From contig JAKSZT010054305.1 in NCBI GenBank assembly GCA_026826555.1, positions 1,438,297 through 1,502,296 on the forward strand: DNA of 64,000 nucleotides, in the 5' to 3' direction. The notes below the pieces were generated by a model. It made no database searches and had not been told where the DNA came from. It saw only the letters and a list, made by a program, of their open reading frames with translations. This document shows, piece by piece, positions 24,023 to 35,430 of this stretch. Position 1 is the stretch's first letter. The number at the start of each line of letters is the position of its first letter. The position numbers and the translations under genes were made by a program. This stretch comes from Tolypeutes matacus (lineage: Eukaryota > Chordata > Mammalia > Cingulata > Chlamyphoridae).

Positions 24023-24940
24023 TGAGAGCGCGGGACGTCCGGCTTTCAACTGGACGTTGTTGTGTCATGTTTGACGAGAGAGCGAATTCAAAATGGGTGA
24101 TGTTGAGAAGGGCAAGAAGATTTTTGTTCAGAAGTGTGCCCAATGCCACACCGTGGAAAAGGGAGGCAAACACAAGACTGGGCCAAATCTGCATGGTCTC
24201 TTTGGACAGAAGACAGGTCAGGCCCCTGGATTCTCTTACACAGATGCCAACAAGAACAAAGGCATCACTTGGGGAGAGGAGACACTGATGGAGTATTTGG
24301 AAAATCCCAAGAAGTACATCCCTGGAACAAAAATGATCTTTGCTGGCATTAAGAAGAAGGCAAAAAGGGCAGACTTGATAGCTTATCTCAAAAAAGCTAC
24401 TAATGAGTAACTGCATTATTTATTACAAAAAAAAAAATGTCTTGTGACTTTTTTACATGTACCATATTTAAATTGCTCTCATACACCAGAATTCAGATCA
24501 TGAATGGCTGATAGGATAATTTTGTTGGACAGTCCTGAGTTAAATATTGGCTTATAGTTAAATGAATATGATCAAGCTTTTTGAATTTTGATAGTAATTC
24601 TGGTTCAGCAAGTGCTATCATTGTTTCCCCCTTCTAAAGATATATTTAGACTCAAAGCTAGGTTGAATTTGTAGTGTTCAACTTTTCACAGATATGGTGA
24701 ATGCCAACTCACAACTTACAGGAGATTGGTTTTATATTTAGATTTATATAACTGGTTTTTAAATAGTAGGGAAATCCCTTCACTGTCTCATAGAGCAAGA
24801 CTCACCTGTGTTTCAATTGGTGTTTATCAGCCTGTTTAAAGGCAGGTGCTGAAAATAAGGTAGCTGTTCCCACTTTATCTTTTTGGTCTTAACTATGTCA
24901 ATCTAATTAAAATTGCCTGTATCTGAAAAAAGAAAAAAAA
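24023..24940 (+). pseudogene. CYCS processed retrocopy with an open 105-codon frame
   Basis: Intronless copy of the cytochrome c mRNA. The frame 24093-24410 starts [11 protein letters not shown] and is open to the normal stop. It keeps the covalent heme motif CAQCH, the methionine-ligand segment IPGTKMIF, and the C-terminus YLKKATNE. It also carries about 70 nt of 5'UTR, about 500 nt of 3'UTR and a poly(A) tail at about 24926-24940. The insert is flanked by a perfect 15-bp duplication, aaaaggcatatatga, at 24008-24022 and 24941-24955, and lies inside the ORF2 of the L1 at 19501-27030. Relative to typical mammalian cytochrome c it has Arg to Gln in LFGRKTGQ (a nearly invariant Arg), Asp to Glu in WGEDTL, and a Lys replacing an acidic residue before RADLIAY. 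The intact frame suggests a fairly young copy. No promoter of its own is visible, so I call it a processed pseudogene, though expression cannot be excluded. Confidence 0.95.
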
Positions 24941-27389
24941 AAAAGGCATATATGAAAAACCCACAGCCAACATCATACTCAATGGGGAAAGGTTGAAAGC
25001 TTTCCCTCTAAGATCAGGAACAAGACAAGGATGCCCACTATCACCATTGTTATTCAACATTGTACTAGAAGTTCTAGTTAGGGCAATTAGACAAGACAAA
25101 AAAAATTAAAAGCGTCCAAATAGGAAAAGAGGAAGTAAAACCCTCACAGTTTGTGGATGTCATGATCCTGTACTTAGAAAATCCTGAAGTATCCACGACA
25201 AAGCTACTTGAACTAATAAATGAGTTCAGCAAAGTGGCAGGATACAAGATCAACACGCAAAAATCAGTAATGTTTTTGTACACTAGTACTGAACAACCTG
25301 AGGAGGAAATCAGGAGGAAAATTCCATTTTCAATAACAACAAAAAGACTCAAATACCTAGGAGTTCATTTAACCAAAGAAGTACAGGACCTATATGCAGA
25401 AAACTACAAAACAATGCTAAAAGAAGTTTAAAAAGACCTAAACAAATGGAAAGACATTCTGTGTTCATGGATTGGAAGAATAAATATCGTGAAGATGTCA
25501 ATCTTGCCCAAACTGATTTATAGATTCAGTGCAATACCAATCAAAATCCGAACAGCTTACTTTACAGAATTAGAGAAGGCAATTGCCAAATTCATCTGGA
25601 AGGGTAAGCGCACTCGAATAGCCAAAAGCATTCAAAAAAGAAGAGCAATGTGGGAGGAATTTCACTGCCTGACCTTGAAACATATTACAAAGCTACAGTG
25701 GTCAAGACAGCATGGTACTGGCATAAAGATAGACACATCGATCAGTGGAATAGAATTGAGAACCCAGAAATATACCCTCACTTATACAGTCAACTGGTTT
25801 TTGACAAACCTATCAAGCCCATGCTAATGGGAAAAAACAGTCTCTTCAACAAATGGTGTTGGGAGAACTGGCTATCTACAACCAAAAGAATGATAGAGGA
25901 CCCCTATCTCACTGCCTATACTAGAATCAACTCAAAATGGATCAAAGATCTAAATATAAAAGCCAGGACCATAAAACTACTAGAAGAAAATGTAGGGAAA
26001 CATCTTCAAGACCTTGTAGTAGGTGGTGGTTTCTTGGACCTTACACCCAAAGCACGTGCAACAAAAGAAAAAGTAGATAAATGGGACCTCCTCAAAATTA
26101 AACACTTTTGCACCTCACAGGACTTTGTCAGAAGGGTGAAAAGGCAGCCAACTCAATGGGAAAAAATATTTGGAAATCACATATCTGATAAGGGTTTAAT
26201 ATCCAGGATATATAAAGAGATGTTACAACTCAACAATAAAAAGACAAATGACCGAATTAAAAAATGGGCGAAAGACTTGAATAGACATTTCTCCAAAGAA
26301 GAAATACAAATGGCAAAAAAACACATGAAGAAATGCTCAACATCACTCATGATTAGGGAAATGCAAATCAAAACTACAATGAGATATCATTTCACACCTA
26401 TCAGAATGGTCACTATGAAAAAGACAGAGAACTACAAGTATTGGAGAGGATGTGGAGAGATAGGAACACTTCTTCACTGTTGGTGGGAATGCAGAATGGT
26501 ACAACCACTATGGAGGACTGTTTGGCAGTTCCTAAAGAAGTTGAATATAGACTTGCCACGTGACCCGGCAATACCACTACTGGGTATATATATATACCCA
26601 GAAGAACTGAGAGCAGTGACATGAACAGACATCTGCACACCAATGTTCATAGCAACATTATTCACCATTGCCAAAAGTTGGACACAACCCAGGTGTCCAT
26701 CAACAGATGAATGGATAAACAAACTGTGGTCTATTCACACGATGGAATATTATGCAATATTATGTAAGAAGAAATGAAGTCATAAAGCAAGTGGCAACAT
26801 GGATGAACCTGGAGGACATTATGTTGAGTGAAGCAAGCCAGACACAAAAGGACAAATACTGTATGAATGCGTTACTATGAACCAAATATATTGTTTAACC
26901 TTGTTTGATCCAAAAAAAATTTTATATGTATCCATTACATTTAATTGAGAAATGTATATATTTATTCATCTGTGTTTATTTTTCAGTTTTTAATTGTTTA
27001 TATTTTCAATTATTAAATGTACAAAATAAAGTTAAAGGTTTATGCACTGAAAATGTTAGTAGATATTGTCAGATTACTAGTTTACTCCTGCCAACACTAT
27101 ATTAAAGTGCCTTGTTCTCCACTCCCTTACCAACACTGCTTATTATCAGTGTTTTTCTTTTTTTTGTCAATCTGTTAATAAGAACTAGTGTTAACTGAGT
27201 AGTTATTATATGCCAGGCACAATCCTAATTGTTTTTATTACATTTTCTCACTTGGTTCTCACAACACAGTGAAGGACACGGGCATGCACAATAAGGAGTA
27301 GAGAGCCAGGATTTAATCCCAAGTAATCTGATTACATTATATTACCTTTCAAGCTCTAGGTTAAATCAGTGTTTTAACTTTGCATTTCT

Positions 27390-27482
27390 GGGGAGTGGGT
27401 GTAGCTCAGTGGTTGAGCACCTGCTTCATATGTACGAGGTCCAGGGTTCCGGTACCTTCTTAAAAAAAAAAAAAAAAAAAAA
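27390..27482 (+). repeat. Short DAS-type SINE
   Basis: Head gggagtgggtgtagctcagt, A tail 27462-27482, short duplication gcatttct. Confidence 0.8.
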
Positions 27483-27535
27483 GACTACATAAATAAGCAT
27501 TTCTTTAATTATGAGTTATGTTTTCATATGTTTTT

Positions 27536-27726
27536 GTTTGTTTGTTTGTTTGTTTGTTTAAGATTTTATTTATTTATTCATTCATCCCCCCCTGCTGCTC
27601 GTGCTCGCCGGGTCAGCCAACCACGCCGTGCGGGCGGGCCGCCCCCACCAGGAGGCCCCGGGAACCGAACCGGGGCCTCCCATATGGCAAACGGGAGCCC
27701 CACTGATTGAGCCACAGCCGCTTCCC
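27536..27726 (-). repeat. DAS SINE
   Basis: Minus-strand full copy with a (tttg)n tail. Duplication gttttcatatgttttt at 27520-27535 and 27727-27742. Confidence 0.92.
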
Positions 27727-27739
27727 GTTTTCATATGTT

Positions 27740-28330
27740 TTTAAGTCTTTTTAATCTCTCCTGCCGCCCCCCCATGGCCTTTCATGAATTTTGCCATTTG
27801 CTATTGGCATTTATTATGTTGGTCATTTTTATGGATCTTTTTGAACTCTGTATAGTAAGGAAATTAACTCTTTGTCAAATAATGCTGCAAACATTTCCCC
27901 CCAATTTATTTGTCATTTAATTTTTTTTTATCATTTAGTTTTGTTTATGGGTTTTTTTGTTTTTGCCGTGCAGATATTTTTAATATTTATGCTATCAACT
28001 TTATTAATCTTTCTCTTTCTGAATCTTATGTTATTCTTTGAATGGCTTTTTAAAAATTCCAATACTTAAAATATAATTCACCCCGATTGCAGTTTTTATA
28101 TTTAATTTTTGTTTTAGTTGGAATTTATTTTGGTGAATAGACTGAAGCCAGCCTCCAACTCACTAGTTGTCTTGGCATCATTTATTGAATAAGCCATATT
28201 TCTCCACTGATTTGAAATGCCATCTTTATCATATTCCCTAATATATTGGGGTCTGTTTCTGGATCCTCTTATCCATTTTTCTGGGGAGAGAGATGTCCAT
28301 TTTAGGCTACTTGTCTCTCTTTAACCTAAA
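27740..28330 (-). repeat. Old L1M fragment
   Basis: Antisense L1 text such as gtcatttttatggatctttt, tttttgccgtgcagatattt and ggcatcatttattgaataag. Confidence 0.55.
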
Positions 28331-28794
28331 ATCCAAGGTGCAGTCCTAACTTGGTTGTATGTGAATTCTTCCAGTTAAATTTTTTCATGCTGTGAATTTA
28401 CCTTTTCACTTAAAAAAAAAAATCACAGACACTAGGAAATTGTAATATAAAGAATAACAAGGCAGTTTCAGGCTTCTAATAAATTTGTATTGAATTTTAG
28501 CCTTTCTTCAGATGAACTGATTAACTTCAGATAGAGCTGATGGTCTTTCATGAGGACCAAATTTAATTCTTTCAAAGTTGAAATAAAAGGGCTAATAAAG
28601 ACCTCCACTCTCAAAATAAATGTACCTTAAGATCTTTTTGTCATTCTTTTCAGTTCTCTGATGCCTGAAATTAGACCATTAGGAAATTTTTCAATTTGGA
28701 TTGAGATCATCTGCTATTGAAGAACAAGTTTACCTTGTAGCTAAGGTAATGTAGAAACTGGACTTAAGTGAGGATAACCACTGGACAGTGTCAT

Positions 28795-28990
28795 AAACTA
28801 GGAGCACAGGCACCCAAGTCAGATTGCCTGGGTTTCAGTTCTGGCTCTGCCAGAATGTGTGACTACAGACAAATTACTTAATCTTTCTGGGCCTCAGTGC
28901 CCTTATATGTAAAGTGGAGATAATCTTAGTCTTCAGCATTAAATTTATGTAAACAGCAAGTGCTCAATAATTTTAGTCATTATTATTGAC
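28795..28990 (+). repeat. MIR SINE
   Basis: Typical MIR: ggttctggctctgcc-like start, tgtgtgactacagacaaatt, tctttctgggcctcagtgcc and cagcaagtgctcaataattt. Confidence 0.8.
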
Positions 28991-29606
28991 TTAAGACTGC
29001 CCAGTAAGAGGAAGTACCCATTCAGTTTACCTTAAACAAAAAAGGAGGAATGTATATAAGTAATAGGAGTATTTAACAGATTCCAAAGGTAGGAAATACA
29101 GGTGGTTTTCACAGGGGACTAGAATGTGGAAATAGTACATGATCAGAAAGATGTTGTGTTTGGTTTTTTTTTTCCCTCTTCTTCATCTCTTTCTCACTGC
29201 AGTGCTTTTTTAAATTTCTCTGCAAGCCAGCCAACATGATTTTCTCCCTAGTTGAGAATCCCTGTCCTAAGACAACCTGGTGGGGCTTGTACCTTTCTTG
29301 CATCCAAAGAGTCTAAACATAATAGGAGAGATTGGAATGAACAAAAAGACTGCGTGTCAGTTTAAGTGGAAAGAGAGAATAAAAGATCAAGTTTTGCAAA
29401 TATTCTCACTGTCCTGATTTTCTGATAATCAGGGTAGGCTAAACATTCACTATATTAGAAACCATGCATGTGTCCCCAGACCTAGTTTTTCTCCCTAGGC
29501 CTGGTTTTTGGAATGCTGGTAATAAACTAAGCCTGATTTATTACATGACCATCCTGTATGGGAAAAGACTGTAACTTTGGGTATCTTTGGTCAATCTTAA
29601 GAGATA

Positions 29607-30075
29607 TAGCAGGGGGACGGATGTGGCTCAGGTGGTTGGGCATCCGTCTCCCATATGGAGGGACCTGGGTTCGATTGCAGGTCCCCCGGGACCTCTCGGT
29701 AAAAATTTAAAAAAAGAAAAATATAGAAGGCCGATGGGCCACCAGGCCCTGTCTGCGGGTGCGCCGCCAGGCCTCACAATCCACGCAACATGATGATGAC
29801 ATAAAAGTAGAGTGACACAAGGGAGAACTGAGACAAGACGCACCGAAAAACCAGGAACTAAGGTGGCACAGGTGGTAGAACGCCTCTCTCCCACATCGGA
29901 CTTTCTGAGGATNNNNNNNNNNNNNNNNNNNNNNNNNNNNNNNNNNNNNNNNNNNNNNNNNNNNNNNNNNNNNNNNNNNNNNNNNNNNNNNNNNNNNNNN
30001 NNNNNNNNNNNNCCCCCCCCCCCCCCCCCCCCCTAAAAATGGATAAAAGTAAATAAATAAATAAATCCTTTAAAA
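29607..30075 (+). repeat. Dimeric DAS-type SINE spanning the gap
   Basis: First monomer gacggatgtggctcaggtgg with B box gggttcgattgc at 29665. Second monomer (aggtggcacaggtggtagaa) at about 29861, cut by the assembly gap. The tail aaataaataaataaatcc ends about 30068. Confidence 0.8.
29913..30012. other. Assembly gap, 100 N
   Basis: Exactly 100 N, a conventional unknown-size gap, followed directly by 21 C (30013-30033). Confidence 0.98.
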
Positions 30076-30334
30076 AATGCATAAGGGAGGAAGATATGGA
30101 TTATAGTTAGTAGTAATACTTTGACGATGCTCTTTCATGATTTGTTAACAAATGTTTCACAACAATGCAGGGTGTTTGTGTGTGTGTGTGGGGGGTGATG
30201 TGTGGAAGCCCTGCATGATGTTAGGCATGTTTGTTTTGTAAGTTCACGATGTTTACTAAACACTTATAGTTTATGTATGTTCATGTAGGCATGATATACT
30301 TCAATAAATTGTTTTTTAAAAAAAAGATCAAGTT

Positions 30335-30840
30335 TTCCTGGTTTTGCTTTGAACCTATGGCTATTTAAAAATATATATAATGCTTTTCCCACAACAAGTT
30401 AACCGTTTTTGGGTAGTTTTCCAAAGGCTTTATAGCTATATAAGAAATATAAATAATAAATAGAAATGGATATTTTATCCACCACAATTATCTTTTTATA
30501 CAAATTATAGTATATCATCCTACTTAATTTTTAAATAAAAAGATATACTTTGGATATCATTACATATTAGTACATAAAGAGCTTTTTTTATATAGTTATG
30601 TAAATATTACATTGATGATATATTGTAATTCAACCAGTTCTCTATTGTTGAACATTTAGGTTGCTTCCAAACTTTTGCTATTACAGTAATGCTGCAGTGA
30701 ATAACTTTTTACATCTGTCATTTTACATATGAGTAGATTTGTATGATAAATTTCTAGAAGTGAAATTGTGAAGCCAAAGGGCATGTGAGTTTTCATAGAT
30801 TTGCCATATTACTTTCCATAGAGGTTACACTCCCTCCAGC
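30335..30840 (-). repeat. Old LINE 3' fragment
   Basis: Antisense LINE sequence: cattgttgaacatttaggtt-type, tgctattacagtaatgctgc, agaagtgaaattgtgaagcc. Confidence 0.5.
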
Positions 30841-32006
30841 CTTGTATGAGAGTTCTCTGGCAGGTCTTGAAGCCTTCCTAGAATGATTAAATTTCCAAGA
30901 TGTTTGCTTTCATCCTAAAATCCCTTCCCAAATATTAAAGGGATTTACATCAACTTCTTCCTCAAAAATTTGCATTATTAGGTAAATTGCCTTATCTAGT
31001 GCTTTCTAATTTATAATAGTCAAAAGTTAGCAACTCAAATTTTTATGTATTTTCCTTCCCATGGCAATTTTTAAAATCAGAAGACTCTTTAATAACTTCT
31101 TAGTAAAACTTTGGGCATCTCATCTATTACACAGTTTGACCTCCTGAATCATAGTGTTTAGTCCTACCATCAGCTTTCTAAGGTTTCTTCCAAATAGCTC
31201 CAAGATGCCCTGCATGCTACCTCACTATAGGTTTGTCTTGGAGACCAGACTTTTGCTCCTTTTCCTAGGCTAACAGGATTTTATCCAACCAAGCAACTGG
31301 TCCAGCTTTGAGCTATTCATACCCCACCTTTTGTAGATTTCCTAATAGGATACAGTGAGCACCCAAGAGATGGATGGCTACAAATACAAAAGTTATACTT
31401 TCAAAACTTTTCTCTAGATTACAATTTCTGATCCAGTTTTCTTTCCTGGGGCCCCCTCTAGTGGAGACTGATAATAATCTCCCCCCATACACCACAAAAG
31501 AATACCCTTGATAAGAGCCCTTCCTGAGTAATCTAAGGAAAGAACAAGCTTTAGACAACCAAAATAACTGGAGGTACATCAAGAGAAGGACTGATGGTGA
31601 TAAATTTATATTTAATTTTATAACTAAGAGTAAATGATGGTTATAATGGAGAGGGACAGGACGTAATGGCTATGTGTTTGATGATATACAGTGGTCAAGT
31701 CTAAAAACAGGTATTATTTTATCATGTGTGGAAATACAATGTCAACAAACCAATATTTTGTATCTACTTGTGTTTCCAAGTTTCTTGGAAACACTGTATA
31801 TATAGTTCAACTATCAATGTAGAGAGAATAGGGAGAGTATGTGAGAAGTAGAATCCACTTTCTGTCATATATAGATATTAACTAGGAATAAAAGGATTTT
31901 GCCTCAAGTTAGGTGCTAGGGGAGAGCAATGGGAGGGGGAATTAGAGTTTATTAGATAATTTCAATATTGCTCATAATGTTATGAACAGTAGCCAAAAAG
32001 AGAGAG
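30841..32006. other. Intergenic, no feature seen
   Basis: AT-rich unique-looking DNA without recognisable exon, RNA or repeat. The intervals 17161-17540, 18720-19020, 28331-28790 and 28991-29380 are similar. Confidence 0.5.
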
Positions 32007-32021
32007 AACTTACATATTGTT

Positions 32022-32115
32022 TTGTTTTTTTTTTAACCGGGAGGTCCCAGGGATCGAACCCAAGTCCCTCCATATGGGAGACGGACGCCCAACCAGTTGA
32101 GCCACCTCTGACCCC
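32022..32115 (-). repeat. Short DAS-type SINE
   Basis: Minus copy; duplication aacttacatattgtt / aacatacatattgtt (32007-32021, 32116-32130). Confidence 0.88.
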
Positions 32116-32146
32116 AACATACATATTGTTTAAAAGTATTAGGATA

Positions 32147-32327
32147 GGGAAGCGGCTGTGGCTCAATCAGTAGGGCTCCCATTTACCATATGGGAGGCCC
32201 GGGGTTCAGTTCCCGGGGCCTCCTGGTGAAGGCAGGCCCGCCCGCACGGCGTGGTTAGCTGACCCAGCGAGCACAAGCAGCAAGGGGGGGATAAATGAAT
32301 AAATAAAATCTTTAAAAAAAAAAAAAA
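32147..32327 (+). repeat. DAS SINE
   Basis: Full copy; duplication aaaagtattaggata at 32132-32146 and 32328-32342. Confidence 0.93.
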
Positions 32328-32494
32328 AAAAGTATTAGGATAAAGGTAACCAGTAAAACAAAAATAAAAACCTTAAATTCCAGAAGATATGTTAAAAAAA
32401 GGAAAAAAAAAGGAGGTGGGGAGATGAGCAAGCAAATGAAATAGATCACATGGTGAAAGACAAATATATAGAAGTATAAAATAGGCAGATCTGA

Positions 32495-32645
32495 TGGGAA
32501 GCGGCTGTGGCTCAATCGGTGGGGCTCCCGTTTGCCATGTGGGTGAAGGCAGGCCCGCCCGCACGGCGTGGTTGGCTGGCCCAGCGAGCACAAGCAGCAA
32601 GGGGGGGATAAATGAATAAATAAATAAATAATCTTTAAAAAAAAA
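32495..32645 (+). repeat. DAS SINE lacking the B-box segment
   Basis: The head is normal to gtttgccatgtggg, then jumps to tgaaggcaggcccgcccg, losing the tRNA B box. Duplication aaaataggcagatctga on both sides. Confidence 0.9.
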
Positions 32646-32659
32646 AAAATAGGCAGATC

Positions 32660-34070
32660 TGAGACCAAACATATTGATTAGATCAATAAATGTAAATGCG
32701 CTTTCCTCACCTATTAAAATGATTTTCAAATTGATTAACAAAGCAAAACGCAACACTATGCTGTATAAAAGAAACATATCTAAAACAAAGGTTCAGAAAG
32801 GCTAAAAATAAATGACTGGACAAAGATGTACAAGAATTTTTTTAAAATTTAGGCAGAGGTTGCAATTGTGATGATCCAAGAATTCGGACTAAGCAGGATT
32901 AAAAAAAGATAAAGAATGACACTTTAGAGACATAGAACCACACGAATAACAGGAGGCTTTAACACATCTCTCAATTTTAGGTAGAGCAAGTAAACAAGAA
33001 ATTAGCAAAGATATAGAGACAAACATAATTAAGTTACATCAAACTCTGGACCTTGTTATTAGAGAATAAGCTCCCTCCCCCCCCCCAAATGCGTATGAAG
33101 CACTCACAAAAATTACAAAGATGTGGCACATTCACTTTTTAGACCACAAAGAAATTCTAAGTAAATTTTGAAGAAAATAAATAATAACACAGATAGTATT
33201 CTCTGGCCACAAAGTAATATAATTAGAAACGAGTATGGGGAAACGGATGTGGCTCAAGAGGTTGGGCGTGCCTCTACCATATGGAGGCACCGGGGTGCGA
33301 TCCCTGGGACCTCCCGGTAAAAATAAATTAATTAATTAAATTAAAAAAGAAATGAACAGTAACAACAAACCAAAAAAGCTCGTCCAGTTGGAAAACTTAA
33401 AACATTTTATTAAATCACTCTTGAATAAACGGTGGAAATGCAAAACAAATTCCAGAATTTTTTGAAAATAGTAATAAGACCAGAATCTATGGGAAACAAA
33501 GAAGCTTCAGAGAAAGATTTATAGCATTCAATAACTATGTCAATAAAAATGAACAAGTAAAAATAAATGAATGAACATTAGTACTCAAAAAGCTACAGGA
33601 AAAAAAAAAAAAAAAAAACAAGGTAAACCAGAAGACCACAAAAGGAAGAAATTAATAAAAACAAAGGTAGCGATTAATAAGTTTGAAAATAAAAACTTGG
33701 TAAAATAAATAAATAAATAATAAAAAGATTGCTTATTTGAAAAAATAAAGTAGATAAACTCCTAGCTAAACTAGTCAAGAAAAAGAGAAATGCACAGACA
33801 TGAAATTAGAAATGAAGAAACAGAAGAAATTTAAAATAATTCTGTTATTATACCTGAAAATTTACATTAAATGGATAATTTTCTAGAAAAATGCAACTTA
33901 AAATTGACCCTTGTAGAGACAGAAAGCCTAAACAAAGCAATTAACATAGAAGTAGAGAAACTAGTTAAAGAGATCCCCTGCAAAACAACACAGGCCCATA
34001 CGGTTCCACAGAGGAGTCTATGAGACTTCAGTAAATGAGTCCTTAGCTTTTTAAACTATTCTAGAACATG
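32660..34070 (+). repeat. Ancient L1 ORF2 remains
   Basis: Degenerate plus-strand L1 ORF2 from endonuclease to pre-RT (tctatagcattcaataactatgt-type, cccctgcaaaacaacacagg). No open frame. A poly(A) patch at 33600-33618. Confidence 0.6.
33237..33349 (+). repeat. Short DAS-type SINE
   Basis: Head ggggaaacggatgtggctca, B box ggggtgcgatccc, tail (aaataaattaatt)n. Confidence 0.82.
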
Positions 34071-34099
34071 GCAAAAGAAGGAAAAAAGGGAACTGAGAT

Positions 34100-34560
34100 C
34101 ACCCTTTCTCCGCCTTCCAGCACTGACTCTGGCCTAGCTCAGCAGAGGCTCTGTTCTAGACCGCGGCACGGCGCCAGGAGTGGGGCGAGCCAGGGCGCGC
34201 GCGGCGCGGCGCGGGGCTGGAGGCTGTGGGGCGGGGCTGGAGGCGGAGGGGCGGGGCTGGACGCGGAGTGGGAGGGGCTGGGGCGGAGTGGCGGGGCGGA
34301 CCACCGGGAATCCTTGGACCGCTTTTTCTGCAGACCCCAGGGCCTCTCGCCGCGGATCCGGGGTTTCCGGGCCACGCGTTGGGGCCTGAAGGTGGGCTCT
34401 CGTACGCGAAGAGTCTGGGAACTCTGCTCCCCTGCGGTCTGATTCCCGCGCCACCCCGACAAGCTGTGGGCCCCCTGAGCCTACCTTAAAGGAGGTTGGG
34501 GGTGAGGAGAGGCCTAGAAGCCCCAGGAATACGAAGGCGAAATCACAAGGTGACGACTTA
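34100..34560. promoter_or_regulatory. Orphan CpG island with GC-box minisatellite
   Basis: Very CpG-rich block in AT-rich surroundings. At 34209-34300 a unit of about 20-22 bp (gggcggggctggaggcggag type) repeats about four times, each carrying a GC box (ggggcggggc). No convincing coding frame or recognised first exon is visible. Could be a promoter of an unannotated transcript or a relic. Confidence 0.6.
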
Positions 34561-34851
34561 ATTTTAGGAAAGCGCACGTTTCTGTCATTTGTTATATGTA
34601 CATATCTTCTTTGTCTTTGCCATGAAAACTTTGGAAAATCACTCTGGAAAATCTCATGGTACTGTTTACCATGCTTGCAGTCACCCTCCCACTCCAGTTC
34701 CTGTTGCATTGACATATTCACTTAAAGTTAGGCACATACACTTTCCACACTTCTATTTAGCCTTAACGGTGTTGTGTTTTTTGCCTTAAAAATATTTAAT
34801 ATTTTTTAATAGATACTATATGAACATAAAAATTCAAACATGAAAAAAGTG

Positions 34852-35430
34852 TATCCATGGACTAAAGTAGACTTATTATTATTCTATTAAGATTTTTTAT
34901 TATTCTAGCAATGGAAGAACTTGTAACATTGATATAAAGGCAGTGGCCACCCGAGGTTCTGAGGGGAGGGAGAGGGAAGACTAAGTGCAACATGGAGGCA
35001 TTTTCAGGACATTGGAATTGTCCTCCATGACATTGCAATGACAGATACAGGCCATTATATATTCTGTCATAACCTACAAAATTATGCAGGACAAAGTAAA
35101 CTATAATGTAAACTAAAGTCCACGGTTAGTAGCCATGGCTTCAATATGTGTTCAATTGGGAAGCGGCTGTGGCTCAATCAGTAGGGCTCCCGTTTACCAT
35201 ATGGGAGGCCCCGGGCCCGGTTCCCGGAGCCTCCTGGTGAAGGCAAGCCCGCCCGCACGGCGTGGTTAGCTGACCCAGCGAGCACAAGCAGCAAGGGGGA
35301 GATAAATGAATAAATAAATAAAATCTTAAAAAAAAAAAAAATGTGTTCAATTGTAACAAATGTATCACACTTATGAAGAATGTTCTTAATGTGGGAAAGT
35401 GGGGGGGGGAGAGAGGGAGTGGGGCATGAG
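34852..35430 (+). mobile_element. Second copy of the unclassified retroposon
   Basis: Partial copy homologous to 18252-18630: actaaagtagacttatt, gaggggagggagagggaaga, cagatacaggccattatata, aatgtatcacacttatgaag. Interrupted by the SINE at 35159-35340. Confidence 0.6.
35159..35340 (+). repeat. DAS SINE
   Basis: Full copy inserted into an unclassified retroposon; duplication atgtgttcaattg. Confidence 0.93.

Larger units (their letters stand above)
19501..27030 (+). mobile_element. Full-length L1, nested insertions, ORF2 dead
   Basis: L1 LINE with a 5'UTR starting ctgcagaggacttccgggaa (19501-20639), ORF1 (20640-21623), ORF2 (from ATG 21705 to about 26880) and a 3'UTR ending near 27030. The end agrees with the related L1 at 61.7 kb. 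Flanks aaagtcaaaaggttt (19486-19500) and aaagttaaaggttt (27028-27041) look like an aged target duplication. ORF2 shows endonuclease motifs GDFN, SRIDH and SDHNG, and the RT block [13 protein letters not shown]. It is broken by a one-base insertion near 21797, a stop at about 23571-23573 and an RT active site FVDV instead of FADD. It also carries two DAS SINEs and the CYCS retrocopy. Removing these leaves about 3.9 kb, the normal ORF2 length. Confidence 0.9.
29396..30321 (+). mobile_element. Unclassified retroposon hosting a SINE and gap
   Basis: Bounded by a perfect 15-bp duplication aaaagatcaagtttt (29381-29395, 30322-30336) and ended by an A-rich tail. The non-SINE part is about 29396-29602 and 30077-30321. 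It has no frame. Its 3' portion (ttgttaacaaatgtttcaca ... aataaattg) resembles L1 3'UTR-type tails. Probably a nonautonomous element mobilised by L1. Confidence 0.6.

Noticed and set aside
21780..26624. Several separate protein genes
   Set aside because: All are broken pieces of one L1 ORF2 plus nested inserts.
34134..34721. Long frames on both strands in the CpG island
   Set aside because: Long frames are expected by chance in GC-rich repeats. Low-complexity Ala/Pro/Arg/Gly content.
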